This document shows positions 7,334-15,423 of a stretch of 36,405 bases of DNA, piece by piece. Origin of the DNA: Erythrobacteraceae bacterium (GTDB taxonomy: Bacteria > Pseudomonadota > Alphaproteobacteria > Sphingomonadales > Sphingomonadaceae); the NCBI GenBank assembly GCA_947479055.1, contig CANJYE010000031.1:1-36405 (forward strand), written 5' to 3'. Positions within the stretch are counted from its first letter, which is position 1, and each line of letters opens with the position of its first letter. The notes beneath the pieces are model-generated. The model saw nothing but the letters and a program-made list of their open reading frames with translations, was not told the origin of the DNA and made no database searches. The position numbers and the translations under genes are program-made.

Positions 7334-8539
7334 CTACCCCACCGGCCACTTCAGCCACAGCTCCAGCACGTTGTTCTGCTGCGCGACCGACATTTTCGGC
7401 GGGCGGGCCGGGTCGATTGCGAAGTCGGGAATGCGGGTCAGCCATTCCTCCAGGAACACCGCGATTTCGCGGCGGGCGAGGAGTGCGCCGGCGCAGGTGT
7501 GGGGGCCTGCGCCGAAGGTCATCATCCGCCCGCCTTCGCGGTCGAAATCGACCACCTCGGGGTTCGGATTGATCACCGGGTCCTGATTGAAATAATAGGG
7601 GGACAGCATGACGAGGTCGCCCTGCTTCATCGTCACCCCGTCATAGTCGAAATCCTCGGTCAGCCTGCGCGCCAGCTGGGTGATGGTGTAGCGGCGCAGC
7701 AGCTCCTGGATCACCGGCATCACCCGATCGGGATGGGCCCGGATATAATCGCGGTCCTGCGGGTTCTTCGACAGATGCATGATGATGAAGCACAGCGCCA
7801 TCGCCACCGTGTCGAGCCCGGCGTGGAGGAACAGAGTGAGCAGCGAGAGGATTTCCTGCTGGCTGTAGGGCCGCCCGTCGATCGTGCCCTGGACGATATG
7901 GGTCAGCCCATCGTCGCGTGGGTGCTGGCGACGATTCTCGACATGGGCTTCGAGATAGTGATGCACCGCCAGATGCGCGTTCATCCGGTCCTGCGGATCG
8001 AGGCTGAACATGAAATCCTCGATATGCCCGCGCAACAGCATGCGATCGTCGAGCGGCAGCCCGACCATTTCGAGGAAGATGGTCAGTGGCAGTTGCAGCG
8101 CGAATTCGGACAGGAATTCACATTCCCCGCGCGCGCGGAAGCCTTCGATCAGCCCGACGGTCAGCTCGCGGATGCGCGGATCGAGCGCGGTAATCCGCGA
8201 AGGGGTGAGCAACGCCTGCACCGTGGCGCGATATTTGGCATGGAGCGGCGGATCGGCCTGGATCGGCAGCATGACGTCGCCTTCGGCATGCGGGATGCCG
8301 ACCACCGCGCTCGAAAAATGCTTGGGATCGCGGTAGAAGCGATGGACTGCCTCGCCTTCCGTCACCACCCAGTGCCCGCCATTGTAGGGCGACCACACCA
8401 GTCTGCCGTGCTGCTTGAACGAACGCCAGCTGTTCTGCGGGTCCTTGTCCGCGCCGGGCAGGCCATGGATATTGAGATCGACCACCCGGTCGGCCGGGAC
8501 ATGGGCGGGAACGGTGCGTTCCGCCGGCTGCGTTGCCAT
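7334..8539 (-). CDS. Cytochrome P450, CYP101-like (copy 1)
   Basis: A 401-residue soluble class I P450. Motifs: I-helix HAGLDT at 239-244 (acid-Thr pair for O2 activation), ExxR as ELLR at 279-282, and the heme loop FGAGPHTCAG at 342-351 with Cys349 as thiolate ligand. The ending REIAVFLEEWLTRIPDF resembles P450cam-type (CYP101) proteins, a family that hydroxylates small terpenoid rings in sphingomonads and pseudomonads; the actual substrate is unknown. ATG 8539 has AGAGGA upstream; a TTG at 8560 is less likely. It is closely related to the P450 just upstream (same order of blocks from PAHVP to LWLKWP), so the pair arose by duplication. No ferredoxin or reductase gene is seen in the window. 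Confidence 0.95.
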   Translation of the reverse strand: MATQPAERTVPAHVPADRVVDLNIHGLPGADKDPQNSWRSFKQHGRLVWSPYNGGHWVVTEGEAVHRFYRDPKHFSSAVVGIPHAEGDVMLPIQADPPLHAKYRATVQALLTPSRITALDPRIRELTVGLIEGFRARGECEFLSEFALQLPLTIFLEMVGLPLDDRMLLRGHIEDFMFSLDPQDRMNAHLAVHHYLEAHVENRRQHPRDDGLTHIVQGTIDGRPYSQQEILSLLTLFLHAGLDTVAMALCFIIMHLSKNPQDRDYIRAHPDRVMPVIQELLRRYTITQLARRLTEDFDYDGVTMKQGDLVMLSPYYFNQDPVINPNPEVVDFDREGGRMMTFGAGPHTCAGALLARREIAVFLEEWLTRIPDFAIDPARPPKMSVAQQNNVLELWLKWPVG

Positions 8540-8558
8540 AACTATATCCTCTGACGTC

Positions 8559-8612
8559 AAAAAACGAACCTCCGGCCAGCCGTCCGATTCACGCGGGACA
8601 GGCTGCCGGAGG
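8559..8612 (-). terminator. Intrinsic terminator between the two P450 genes
   Basis: On the minus strand an imperfect 12-base stem (8601-8612 with 8569-8581, one bulged base) is followed by TTCGTTTTTTG. It lies downstream of P450 copy 2 and upstream of copy 1. The T-run leads directly into the palindrome TGACGTCA (8552-8559), 13 bases before the ATG of copy 1, a possible operator. Copy 1 may therefore depend on read-through or on its own promoter. Confidence 0.75.
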
Positions 8613-8670
8613 CCGCTTTATTGTCGCCTTGCCGAATCCGCCAGATGTTTCCGCCCGGCGGAGGGCTGGA

Positions 8671-9885
8671 TCAGGCCGGCTTCGCCGCCGTGGGCCATTT
8701 CAGCCACAGCGCCTCGACCGAATTCTGCGCCTGCGAGGAGAGCCGGGGCGGACGCTCCGGATCGACCACGAAGTCGGGAATGCGGGTCAGCCATTCCTGC
8801 AGGAAGATCATGATCTCCCGCCGCGCCAGCAGCGCGCCGGCACAGGTGTGCGGCCCGGAACCGAAAGTGATGTGCTTGATGTTCTGCCGTTCGAAATCGA
8901 CCACGTCGGGATCGGCCAGGGTGGTTTCGTCCTGGTTGAAGAAGAAGGGCGAGAGCATGATCATGTCCCCCTTCTTCATCGTCACACCTTCATAGGTAAA
9001 GTCCTTGGCCAGCCTGCGGCCAAGCTGCGGGCCGGTGTAACGGCGCAGCAGTTCCTGAATCACATTGTGGATCTTGCTGGGATTGGCGCGGATGTAGTCG
9101 CGATCCTTCGGATTGCGCGCCAGATGCAGAGCGATGAAGCCGAGCATGTTCATCAGCGTGTCGAGCCCGGCATGGAGCAGCAGGGTCAACGTCTCCAGCA
9201 CTTCCTGCTGGGTATAGGGCCGCCCGTCGATGGTCGAGGCGATGATGCGGCTGATCCCGTCATCACCTGGATTCTCGCGCCGCAGATTGACCCACTTCTC
9301 CAGGTAATGGTGGACTTCCATGTGGATGGCGTAGCGGGTCGGCCCGTCCTGCGCCTTTAGGAAACGCTCGATCATGTCGCGCAGCATCAGCCGGTCATCC
9401 AGCGGCAGGCCGACCATTTCAAGGAAGATGATCAGCGGCAATTGCAAGGCGAATTCGGAGACGAATTCACATTCGCCGCGCGCGCGAAACGCTTCGATCA
9501 GCTCGATTGTAAGCTCCCGCACGCGCGGTTCGAGCTGTTCGACCCGCTCCGGCGTGACGAGAAACGTAATGTTGGCGCGATGCTTGGCATGCTCAGGCGG
9601 ATCGGCCTGAATCGGCAGCATCCGATCACCCGGATCGGGAATGGCGAGGGCCGAACTGGAGAAATGCTCCGGATCGCGGAAGAAGCGGAACACCGCCTTG
9701 CCTTCGGTGGCGATCCAGTGCCCATCATTATAGGGCGACCACACCAGCGGCCCGTGCCCCTTGAAGATGCGCCAGCACCCCTGCGGGTCTTCGCTGCCGC
9801 CTGGGATGTTGTAGATATCGATATCCATCACCAGTTCCGGCGGAACATGGGCAGGGATATTGCGTGCGATTGCGGTGGTGGCCAT
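8671..9885 (-). CDS. Cytochrome P450, CYP101-like (copy 2)
   Basis: A 404-residue P450 with the same domain order as copy 1: HAGLDT at 238-243 in the I helix, ELLR at 278-281, heme loop FGSGPHTCAG at 341-350 with Cys348. Many blocks are near-identical to copy 1 (LPIQADPP, LEMVGLPLDDR, TIDGRPY, RDYIRA, ARREI), while the 170-190 region and the substrate-facing parts differ, so the two may accept different or successive substrates. ATG 9885 has GGGAG upstream. A sigma70-like promoter sits at 9971-9999. It lies downstream of the NTF2-like and PQQ dehydrogenase genes on the same strand. Electron partners are not encoded nearby. Confidence 0.95.
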   Translation of the reverse strand: MATTAIARNIPAHVPPELVMDIDIYNIPGGSEDPQGCWRIFKGHGPLVWSPYNDGHWIATEGKAVFRFFRDPEHFSSSALAIPDPGDRMLPIQADPPEHAKHRANITFLVTPERVEQLEPRVRELTIELIEAFRARGECEFVSEFALQLPLIIFLEMVGLPLDDRLMLRDMIERFLKAQDGPTRYAIHMEVHHYLEKWVNLRRENPGDDGISRIIASTIDGRPYTQQEVLETLTLLLHAGLDTLMNMLGFIALHLARNPKDRDYIRANPSKIHNVIQELLRRYTGPQLGRRLAKDFTYEGVTMKKGDMIMLSPFFFNQDETTLADPDVVDFERQNIKHITFGSGPHTCAGALLARREIMIFLQEWLTRIPDFVVDPERPPRLSSQAQNSVEALWLKWPTAAKPA

Positions 9886-9970
9886 CCTTGTGCTCCCAAG
9901 AGTCGATTAGGCGGAAATCAATGCCATTCGGTCCGGCTTTGCCTGATTCCGAGTGGATACAACATTGTCG

Positions 9971-9999
9971 ATAATCGCGCCTGCGTGCCATAAGGTCAA
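9971..9999 (-). promoter_or_regulatory. Sigma70-like promoter of P450 copy 2
   Basis: On the minus strand TTGACC (9999-9994) and GATTAT (9976-9971) are separated by exactly 17 bases, a good match to the housekeeping consensus (5/6 and 4/6). It lies 86 bases upstream of the P450 copy 2 ATG, in the gap after the NTF2-like gene, so the P450s can be transcribed apart from the upstream genes. No terminator is seen before it. Confidence 0.6.
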
Positions 10000-10025
10000 G
10001 CTCTGCGGCAACGCCAATGCCCCGG

Positions 10026-10463
10026 TCAGGGTTTCACCTCCTGATAATAGCGCGTGATGATGCATTCCCGGATCCGCCAGCCTTCGGCGGTCTTCACATA
10101 TTTCTCGTGATAATTGCCGTAGCCGACGAGACTGGTCAGCCCGAACATGTTGGGACTGGGCCATTTGAGGATGTCGTGCAGCGCCCAGATGCCGGTTGCC
10201 TCGGTGTCCGAGAGGATCGCGATCTCGGGGTTGTGGACCTGATGAACGGTGGTCGCGCCGTCCAGAAGCCTGATGCAATTGTCCACCACCTGTTCGATCC
10301 CGTCGGAATGGATCGTCTGCTCGAAGCCATGGGCGATCAGCAGTACCTCGGGCACGAAACATTCGCGCCAGGCATCCCAGTCCTGCGTATCGACACAGCG
10401 GCAATAGCGCCCCTTGAGCGACTTGATCGCCTCGATTGCCAGCAGACGTTCGACATCGTTCAT
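10026..10463 (-). CDS. NTF2-like / SnoaL-like protein
   Basis: A 145-residue protein of the nuclear transport factor 2-like fold. The opening MNDVERLLAIEAIKSLKGRYCRCVDTQDWDAW, with RYxRxxDxxDW, is the classic start of the SnoaL_4 type, found in ring-hydroxylating dioxygenase small subunits, ketosteroid isomerase-like enzymes and dehydratases. The later YHEKYVKTAEGWRIRECIITRYY completes the cone-shaped fold. It may be an isomerase or dehydratase, or a binding protein; the reaction cannot be read. Start ATG 10463 is the family start; upstream in-frame codons lie inside the neighbouring gene. The PQQ dehydrogenase stop is 16 bases upstream, so the two are likely co-transcribed. Confidence 0.85.
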   Translation of the reverse strand: MNDVERLLAIEAIKSLKGRYCRCVDTQDWDAWRECFVPEVLLIAHGFEQTIHSDGIEQVVDNCIRLLDGATTVHQVHNPEIAILSDTEATGIWALHDILKWPSPNMFGLTSLVGYGNYHEKYVKTAEGWRIRECIITRYYQEVKP

Positions 10464-10479
10464 GGTGGGGCTCCTGCTG

Positions 10480-12891
10480 CTATTTCGCCGCTTTCTTCGG
10501 AAGGGCGAAGGCGAGCACGTAATCGCCCACCTCCGCACCCATCCGCTTGTTGCCGGTTGCGGCCAGCACGATGAACTGCCGCCCGCTCTTGTCCGAATAA
10601 TAGCTCATCGGTGTGGCATAGCCCGCGGCCGGCAGGCGCTTCTTCCACACCACTTTGCCGGTCGCGGTATCGAGCGCCCGCAGATAGCCGTCATTGGTGC
10701 CGGCCACGAAGGTCAGGCCCGAACGGGTCACCAGCGATCCACTGAGGTTGATCGTGCCGAACGGAAGCGGGATGTGCGACTTGTAGCCCAGCGGACCGGA
10801 ATTTTCCCCCGTGCCGAGCGGCCTCGACCACAGCAGCTTGCGCGTGCGCAGGTCGATCGCGCTGATCTTGCCCATCGGCGGGGCGAGGCAGGGCAGCATC
10901 AGCGGCGAAAGCATCGGTGAAATTTCCGCCGCATAGGGCACTTCTTCCTGCGCATGATCGCCCGACATGTCGATAACCACGCCGGGAGCGAGGCGCTTGA
11001 GCCCCTTCCGGTTCGCTTCCTCGCGGGGCATCATCCGCGCACGGGTGGGCAGGTAGCTCGACTTGACGATCATGATGTGGCGATCGCGGTCGATCGCCGC
11101 GCTGCCCCAGTTGGTGCCGCCGGCATAGCCCGGAAAGGTGATGCTCGGGCTCAGGCCCGGCGAAGTCAGCGTGCCTTCGTAGCGGCGGCTCTTGAAGTCG
11201 AGCCGACACCACAGCTGGTCGAGCGGAGTGATGCCCCACATCGATCGTTCGGTCATTTCCGGTCCGGCCAGCGACGGCATGCCGACCGAGAATGGCTGGG
11301 TCGGGGCAATCCGTTCTTCCGGCAAGGCGCCGCGGGTCGGAACCTTGCGTTCCTCCACCCTGGCCAGCGGCTTGCCGGTGGCGCGGTCGAGGTAGAAGAT
11401 TTCGCCGCGCTTGGTCGGCAGGATCAGGCCCTTCTCGATGCGGCCATCAGCGCGCGGGACATCGACCAGCACCGGCTGGGACGGGTTGTCGAGATCCCAC
11501 AGATCGTGGCGCAGCGTCTGGTAATGCCAGCGCGGCCGCCCGGTATCGATATCGAGCGCAACAACCGAGGTGCTGTACATGTCGTCGAACGGACGGCGCT
11601 GGGCACCGTAATAATCGGTGCCGGAAGTGTTGCCGGTGGGCAGGTAGACGAGGCCCAGTTCCTCATCCGCGCTCATCCCGCCCCAGCTGTTGGGGGTCGA
11701 ACGGGTATAGGTCTCGCCTTCCGGCGGCAGGCCGGTACGGTCGGGCCGGCCCATGTCCCAGGCCCAGGCCAGCTTGCCGGTGGTCGCGTCAAAGGCGCGG
11801 ATCACGCCCGAAGGCTCGCCCCAGTACTGGCCATCGGCAACCATCGCGTTCAGCACCACCTTGCCGCGCAGCAACGTGGGTGCGGAAGTGACATTGTAAT
11901 AACCCGGGTCGGTCGTACCGAGCCCTTCGTAGAGATTGACGACGCCCTCCTTGCCGAAATCGGGACAGAGCTTGCCGGTCTTGCTGTCGAGCGCGATCAG
12001 CCAGCCCTTGAGCGTGGTGGTGATGATCCGCGCGGCGCAGGCCCCCTGGCCGCCCGGCACCTCGAAATAGGTCACCCCGCGGCAATGGGTGTATTTGGAA
12101 TGCGACATGGCGTTGCCCGAGCGGAAGCGCCACTTTTCCTTTCCGGTTTCCGCATCGAGCGCGAAGACATCGTTGAAATCGGTGCAGCTGTAGACCGTAT
12201 CGCCGATCTTGAGCGGCGGGGCTTCGGCCGTGGCCATCACGCCTTCGGGATCAGGCCCGGTGCGATAGGTCCAGGCCAATTCAAGCTGGTCGATATTTGC
12301 CGGGGTGATCTGGTTGAGCGGGGTAAAGCGCGAACCGTGGTTGTTGCTGTCATAATAGCGCCAGTCCTTGCCGTCGGAACTGGTGTCGACAATCGTCGGC
12401 TGGACTTTGCCCACGCCCGTCTGGAAGATCGGATCGGCCGGCTGGTAAGGCCCGACTGCCACATGCAGCCCGAACCCGGCAAGCCCTGCGATCGCGAAAT
12501 TGCGCAGGCCGTTCAGCCATTGTCCGCCCGACAGCGAAGGGTTGAGATTGCTCAGTGGGCGGCGGATCGCGGGAACCAGCAGGCCAAGGCCGAACACCGC
12601 CGGGGCAACCACCCGCGGCATCAGTTGCCAGCCGTCCGTGCCCACTTCCCACACGGCCCAGACCACTGTCGCCAGCATGAACAGGCCGAACAGCCGGGCA
12701 CCGGCCCCTCGCCCGGTGTAAAGCAGCCAGCTCGCCACCAGCAGGACCAGCCCGCTGATCACATAGTAGAGCGAGCCGCCTGCAACCGCGAGCTGCGCCC
12801 CGCCCCAGGCGAGGTAAAGCGCCACCAGCGTCAGGATTGTGGCATAGACATAGAGCAGCCATGGCCGCCCACTGGTGCTGTTACCCGACAT
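10480..12891 (-). CDS. Membrane-bound PQQ-dependent dehydrogenase (glucose/quinate/shikimate family)
   Basis: An 803-residue quinoprotein of the membrane glucose-dehydrogenase type, which oxidises sugars, polyols or cyclic alcohols in the periplasm and passes electrons to ubiquinone. The first about 150 residues hold four to five membrane helices (WLLYVYATILTLVALYLAW, LYYVISGLVLLVASWLLY, LFGLFMLATVVWAVW and more). The rest is an eight-bladed PQQ propeller: WRYYDSNNHGSRFTPLNQI, LDAETGKEKWRF, and HDLWD at 462-466, which aligns with the catalytic Asp region of E. coli Gcd. GAGGAGGGG before the ATG is a strong ribosome binding site. Position with P450s suggests an alcohol-type substrate other than glucose, but this is inference. 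No PQQ synthesis genes are present here. Confidence 0.93.
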   Translation of the reverse strand: MSGNSTSGRPWLLYVYATILTLVALYLAWGGAQLAVAGGSLYYVISGLVLLVASWLLYTGRGAGARLFGLFMLATVVWAVWEVGTDGWQLMPRVVAPAVFGLGLLVPAIRRPLSNLNPSLSGGQWLNGLRNFAIAGLAGFGLHVAVGPYQPADPIFQTGVGKVQPTIVDTSSDGKDWRYYDSNNHGSRFTPLNQITPANIDQLELAWTYRTGPDPEGVMATAEAPPLKIGDTVYSCTDFNDVFALDAETGKEKWRFRSGNAMSHSKYTHCRGVTYFEVPGGQGACAARIITTTLKGWLIALDSKTGKLCPDFGKEGVVNLYEGLGTTDPGYYNVTSAPTLLRGKVVLNAMVADGQYWGEPSGVIRAFDATTGKLAWAWDMGRPDRTGLPPEGETYTRSTPNSWGGMSADEELGLVYLPTGNTSGTDYYGAQRRPFDDMYSTSVVALDIDTGRPRWHYQTLRHDLWDLDNPSQPVLVDVPRADGRIEKGLILPTKRGEIFYLDRATGKPLARVEERKVPTRGALPEERIAPTQPFSVGMPSLAGPEMTERSMWGITPLDQLWCRLDFKSRRYEGTLTSPGLSPSITFPGYAGGTNWGSAAIDRDRHIMIVKSSYLPTRARMMPREEANRKGLKRLAPGVVIDMSGDHAQEEVPYAAEISPMLSPLMLPCLAPPMGKISAIDLRTRKLLWSRPLGTGENSGPLGYKSHIPLPFGTINLSGSLVTRSGLTFVAGTNDGYLRALDTATGKVVWKKRLPAAGYATPMSYYSDKSGRQFIVLAATGNKRMGAEVGDYVLAFALPKKAAK

Positions 12892-12937
12892 TTACCCCTC
12901 CTCGGCGGCGTTCTGTGGCCGCAAGATCCCGATGCAG

Positions 12938-13014
12938 TGGCGCGCCCGGCAGGACTCGAACCTGCAACTCCAAGCTTAGAAGGCTCGTGCTCTATCCAGT
13001 TGAACTACGGGCGC
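12938..13014 (-). tRNA. tRNA-Arg (anticodon TCT)
   Basis: On the minus strand a full 77-base cloverleaf can be folded: acceptor GCGCCCG with CGGGCGC, D stem GTTC/GAGC, anticodon stem CGAGC/GCTTG around loop CTTCTAA (anticodon TCT, reading AGA), T arm GCAGG/CCTGC with TTCGAGT, discriminator G and an encoded CCA at 12938-12940. It lies between the PQQ dehydrogenase and the divergent transporter gene. Confidence 0.95.
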
Positions 13015-13027
13015 CCGCGTCATCAGC

Positions 13028-13066
13028 CGCATAGCGTGCTTTTCGAGAGGCGCAAATCGCTATAGG
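13028..13066. promoter_or_regulatory. Divergent promoter region between tRNA-Arg and the queuosine transporter
   Basis: The 60-base gap must serve both directions. Leftward, TTGCGC (13055-13050) and TATGCG (13033-13028), 16 bases apart, would start transcription just before the tRNA. Rightward, the -10-like TATAGG (13061-13066) lies 8 bases before the transporter ATG, with only weak -35 candidates. No Shine-Dalgarno is evident for the transporter, so a very short leader is possible. Confidence 0.35.
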
Positions 13067-13074
13067 CAGAGTGC

Positions 13075-13812
13075 ATGACAGAGCAAACGGAACGGCTGGA
13101 CGGGCAAGCGAGCGGGCGGCGGCATTTCCGCTATTCCGATCTGGTGATGGCGGCATTCGTCACCATCCTCCTTTTGTCCAACATCATCGGCGCGTCCAAG
13201 CCATCGTTCGTCACCCTGCCCGGCGGGCGGGAATGGTCGTTCGGCGCTGGCGTGCTGTTCTTCCCGGTCAGCTACATCATCGGCGACGTCCTGACCGAGG
13301 TCTATGGCTATGCCCATGCCCGCCGGGTTATCTGGACCGGCTTTGCCGCACTGCTGTTCATGGCCTTCATGGCCTGGGTGGTGGTCTCGCTCCCCCCCGC
13401 AAAGGGCTGGCCGGGGCAGGAATCCTATGAGTTCGTCTTCGGCAACAGCTGGCGGATCGTCGCCGCCTCGATGACTGCGTTCTGGGTAGGCGAATTCGCC
13501 AATTCCTATGTGCTGGCGCGGATGAAGCTGTGGACTGCCGGGCGGATGCTGTGGACCCGCACGATCGGATCGACGGTGATCGGGCAGGCGTTCGACAGCC
13601 TGATCTTCTATCCGCTGGCCTTTTACGGCCTCGCAGGCTGGCCGCCCGAACAGCTGATGCAGGTGGTGGTGTCGCAATGGCTGATCAAGGTCAGCTGGGA
13701 AGCGCTGCTGACCCCGTTGACCTATTGCGTGGTCGGCTGGCTCAAGCGCCGCGAGGGCGTGGAAGTGTTCGATACCGGCACCGATTTCTCGCCCTTCGCG
13801 CGCAGCGAGTGA
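13075..13812 (+). CDS. Queuosine precursor transporter (YhhQ/VUT family)
   Basis: A 245-residue inner-membrane protein with about six hydrophobic segments. Family marks are VTILLLSNIIGASKPSFV near residue 30, FGAGVLFFPVSYIIGDVLTEVYGY near 60-83, and the late IGSTVIGQAFDSLIFYPLAF, typical of the YhhQ family that imports queuine or preQ precursors for tRNA modification. Length is normal. The gene follows tRNA-Arg on the opposite strand and is 10 bases before recF, with which it may be co-transcribed. No preQ1 riboswitch is apparent in the short upstream gap. No other queuosine gene is in the window. Confidence 0.92.
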   Translation: MTEQTERLDGQASGRRHFRYSDLVMAAFVTILLLSNIIGASKPSFVTLPGGREWSFGAGVLFFPVSYIIGDVLTEVYGYAHARRVIWTGFAALLFMAFMAWVVVSLPPAKGWPGQESYEFVFGNSWRIVAASMTAFWVGEFANSYVLARMKLWTAGRMLWTRTIGSTVIGQAFDSLIFYPLAFYGLAGWPPEQLMQVVVSQWLIKVSWEALLTPLTYCVVGWLKRREGVEVFDTGTDFSPFARSE

Positions 13813-13822
13813 CGGCGCTTCG

Positions 13823-14923
13823 ATGGCGCTAGACCGGATTACCCTGACCCGTTTCCGCAACCATGCCGAAACAAGGCTGGAAGGCACCGCCCGCTTCAAC
13901 CTGCTGGTGGGCGAGAACGGTGCGGGCAAGACAAACGTGCTCGAAGCGATCTCGCTGCTCGCCCCCGGCCGCGGCCTGCGCCGCGCGGCTCTGGCCGAGG
14001 TTGCCAAGGCGGGCCATTGCGAGGGCTTTGCCGTCCACGCAGTGCTCGATTGCGGCGACGGGGCCGAGGGCGTGGAACTGGCCACCGGCACCAGCGGGCA
14101 GCGGCCCGGCCGGCGGATCGTGCATGTCAATGGCAGCGCGGCCAGCGCGCTGGCGCTGGGCGAATGGCTGGGCGTCGGCTGGCTAACCCCCGCAATGGAC
14201 CGGCTGTTCGCCGACAGCGCGGGCGGGCGGCGGCGCTTCATGGACCGGCTGGCGCTGACGCTCGACCCGGCCCATGCCGGGCACGCCGCGCGCCATGAAA
14301 AGGCACTGGGCGAACGCAACCGCCTGATCTCGGGCGAGACCGAGCCGGACCCGGTCTGGCTCGACGGGGTCGAGGCGCAGCTGGCCGAAGCGGGCGCGGC
14401 GCTGGCCGCCGGGCGCGCGCAGCTGGTCGCCACGCTGGGGGAAGCGCTGGCGGTTCTGCCCGAACAGCCCTTCGCCCGCCCTGCCCTCGCCTATGCCCCC
14501 GGCGGACCGTTGGATTGCAATGCGCTGGCGGTGGCGCTGAAGGAAGGGCGCGCGCGCGATCGCGCCGCGCGGCGCACGCTGACCGGCCCCCATCGCGACG
14601 AACTGGACGTGACCATGGCCGGAAAGGGCCTGCTCGCCGCCGCCTGTTCCACCGGCGAGCAGAAGGCGATGCTGATCGCGATCATCCTTGCCCATGCCGC
14701 CTGCGCCCCTGCCAGTTCCTCCGCGCCCGGGCGGCCCAGTGTGCTGCTGCTGGACGAGGTCGCCGCCCATCTCGACCCGATCCGCCGCGCCGCGCTGTTC
14801 GCCCGCCTGCGCGAAGGCACAGCGCAGGTGTGGATGACCGGGACCGAGCTGGCACCGTTCGAGGAAATCGCAGGCGAAGCGGCGATCTGGAGGGTGGCGG
14901 ATGGAGCGGTGGAGCGGCTTTGA
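13823..14923 (+). CDS. recF: DNA replication and repair protein RecF
   Basis: A 366-residue SMC-like ATPase that loads RecA at gapped DNA with RecO and RecR. Domains in order: RITLTRFRNHAETRLE, Walker A GENGAGKTN at about residues 30-38, the signature STGEQKAML near 276 and Walker B VLLLDEVAAHLD near 307. Length fits the family. It begins 10 bases after the transporter stop. In many bacteria recF follows dnaN, but dnaA, dnaN and gyrB are absent here, as is common in alphaproteobacteria. The convergent gene begins its stop 17 bases downstream. Confidence 0.96.
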   Translation: MALDRITLTRFRNHAETRLEGTARFNLLVGENGAGKTNVLEAISLLAPGRGLRRAALAEVAKAGHCEGFAVHAVLDCGDGAEGVELATGTSGQRPGRRIVHVNGSAASALALGEWLGVGWLTPAMDRLFADSAGGRRRFMDRLALTLDPAHAGHAARHEKALGERNRLISGETEPDPVWLDGVEAQLAEAGAALAAGRAQLVATLGEALAVLPEQPFARPALAYAPGGPLDCNALAVALKEGRARDRAARRTLTGPHRDELDVTMAGKGLLAAACSTGEQKAMLIAIILAHAACAPASSSAPGRPSVLLLDEVAAHLDPIRRAALFARLREGTAQVWMTGTELAPFEEIAGEAAIWRVADGAVERL

Positions 14924-14939
14924 TTCCGGGTGAGCCAGA

Positions 14940-15407
14940 CTAGCGGGGTGGCAGTGCCCTTGCGATCCGCTCCCGCGATGCCGCCACCATGTCCCCGACG
15001 GTCTCTTCATCGGGAGGACCGCCTGCGAGGACCTTGCCGAAGTCCGGGACCAGCACGCTCGCCCCCATCCCGCTCCACATCCTGTCTGCAACGATCAGTT
15101 CGGGGCGCAAGGCCGGATCGGTCGGCAGTGCCGCCAGTTGCTTGGGCGTGATCGCGCTCACCCGCGCGTTCACCCCATGCGCGCGCAGGGCGGCTTCGAT
15201 CCTTGCCGGATAGCGATCCTGCGCCGCCAGCCCCTCGCCCGACAGGATGCCATCCGCAACCACGACAATCCGCCGCTCCCGCCCCATCGCGGGCAGGCCC
15301 GGCAGCGTGTCGGGATTTTTGATCCGCTCCGGCGGACCGGGCGGCTTACTGTCATGGCATCCACCAGACGCAAGAAGGATTGGCAGGGCGACCAAGCGGT
15401 AACGCAT
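14940..15407 (-). CDS. SGNH/GDSL hydrolase-like exported protein, catalytic motif degenerate
   Basis: A 155-residue exported protein. MRYRLVALPILLASGGC is a signal with a possible weak lipobox, so it may be a lipoprotein attached at Cys17. The block RIVVVADGILSGEGLAAQ followed by YPARIEAALRAHG and then NARVSAIT lines up with the opening of TesA/arylesterase-type SGNH hydrolases, where the same place reads GDSLTAGYG. Here GDS is replaced by ADG, so the catalytic serine is missing, and the protein is shorter than the usual about 200 residues. It is therefore probably a non-enzymatic relative or a binding protein. The start at ATG 15407 has AGAAGGGGG just upstream. It follows the DUF805 gene by 16 bases and is likely co-transcribed with it. 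Confidence 0.62.
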   Translation of the reverse strand: MRYRLVALPILLASGGCHDSKPPGPPERIKNPDTLPGLPAMGRERRIVVVADGILSGEGLAAQDRYPARIEAALRAHGVNARVSAITPKQLAALPTDPALRPELIVADRMWSGMGASVLVPDFGKVLAGGPPDEETVGDMVAASRERIARALPPR

Positions 15408-15423
15408 GCCCCCTTCTAACGCG

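Noticed and set aside
10954..13065. 703-codon open frame on the plus strand over the PQQ dehydrogenase
   Set aside because: It is antisense to a gene with clear motifs and normal length. High GC leaves such frames open, and the translation has no recognisable domain.
13015..13074. preQ1 riboswitch before the queuosine transporter
   Set aside because: The gap is only 60 bases, shared with a tRNA promoter, and lacks the expected C-rich pseudoknot pattern.
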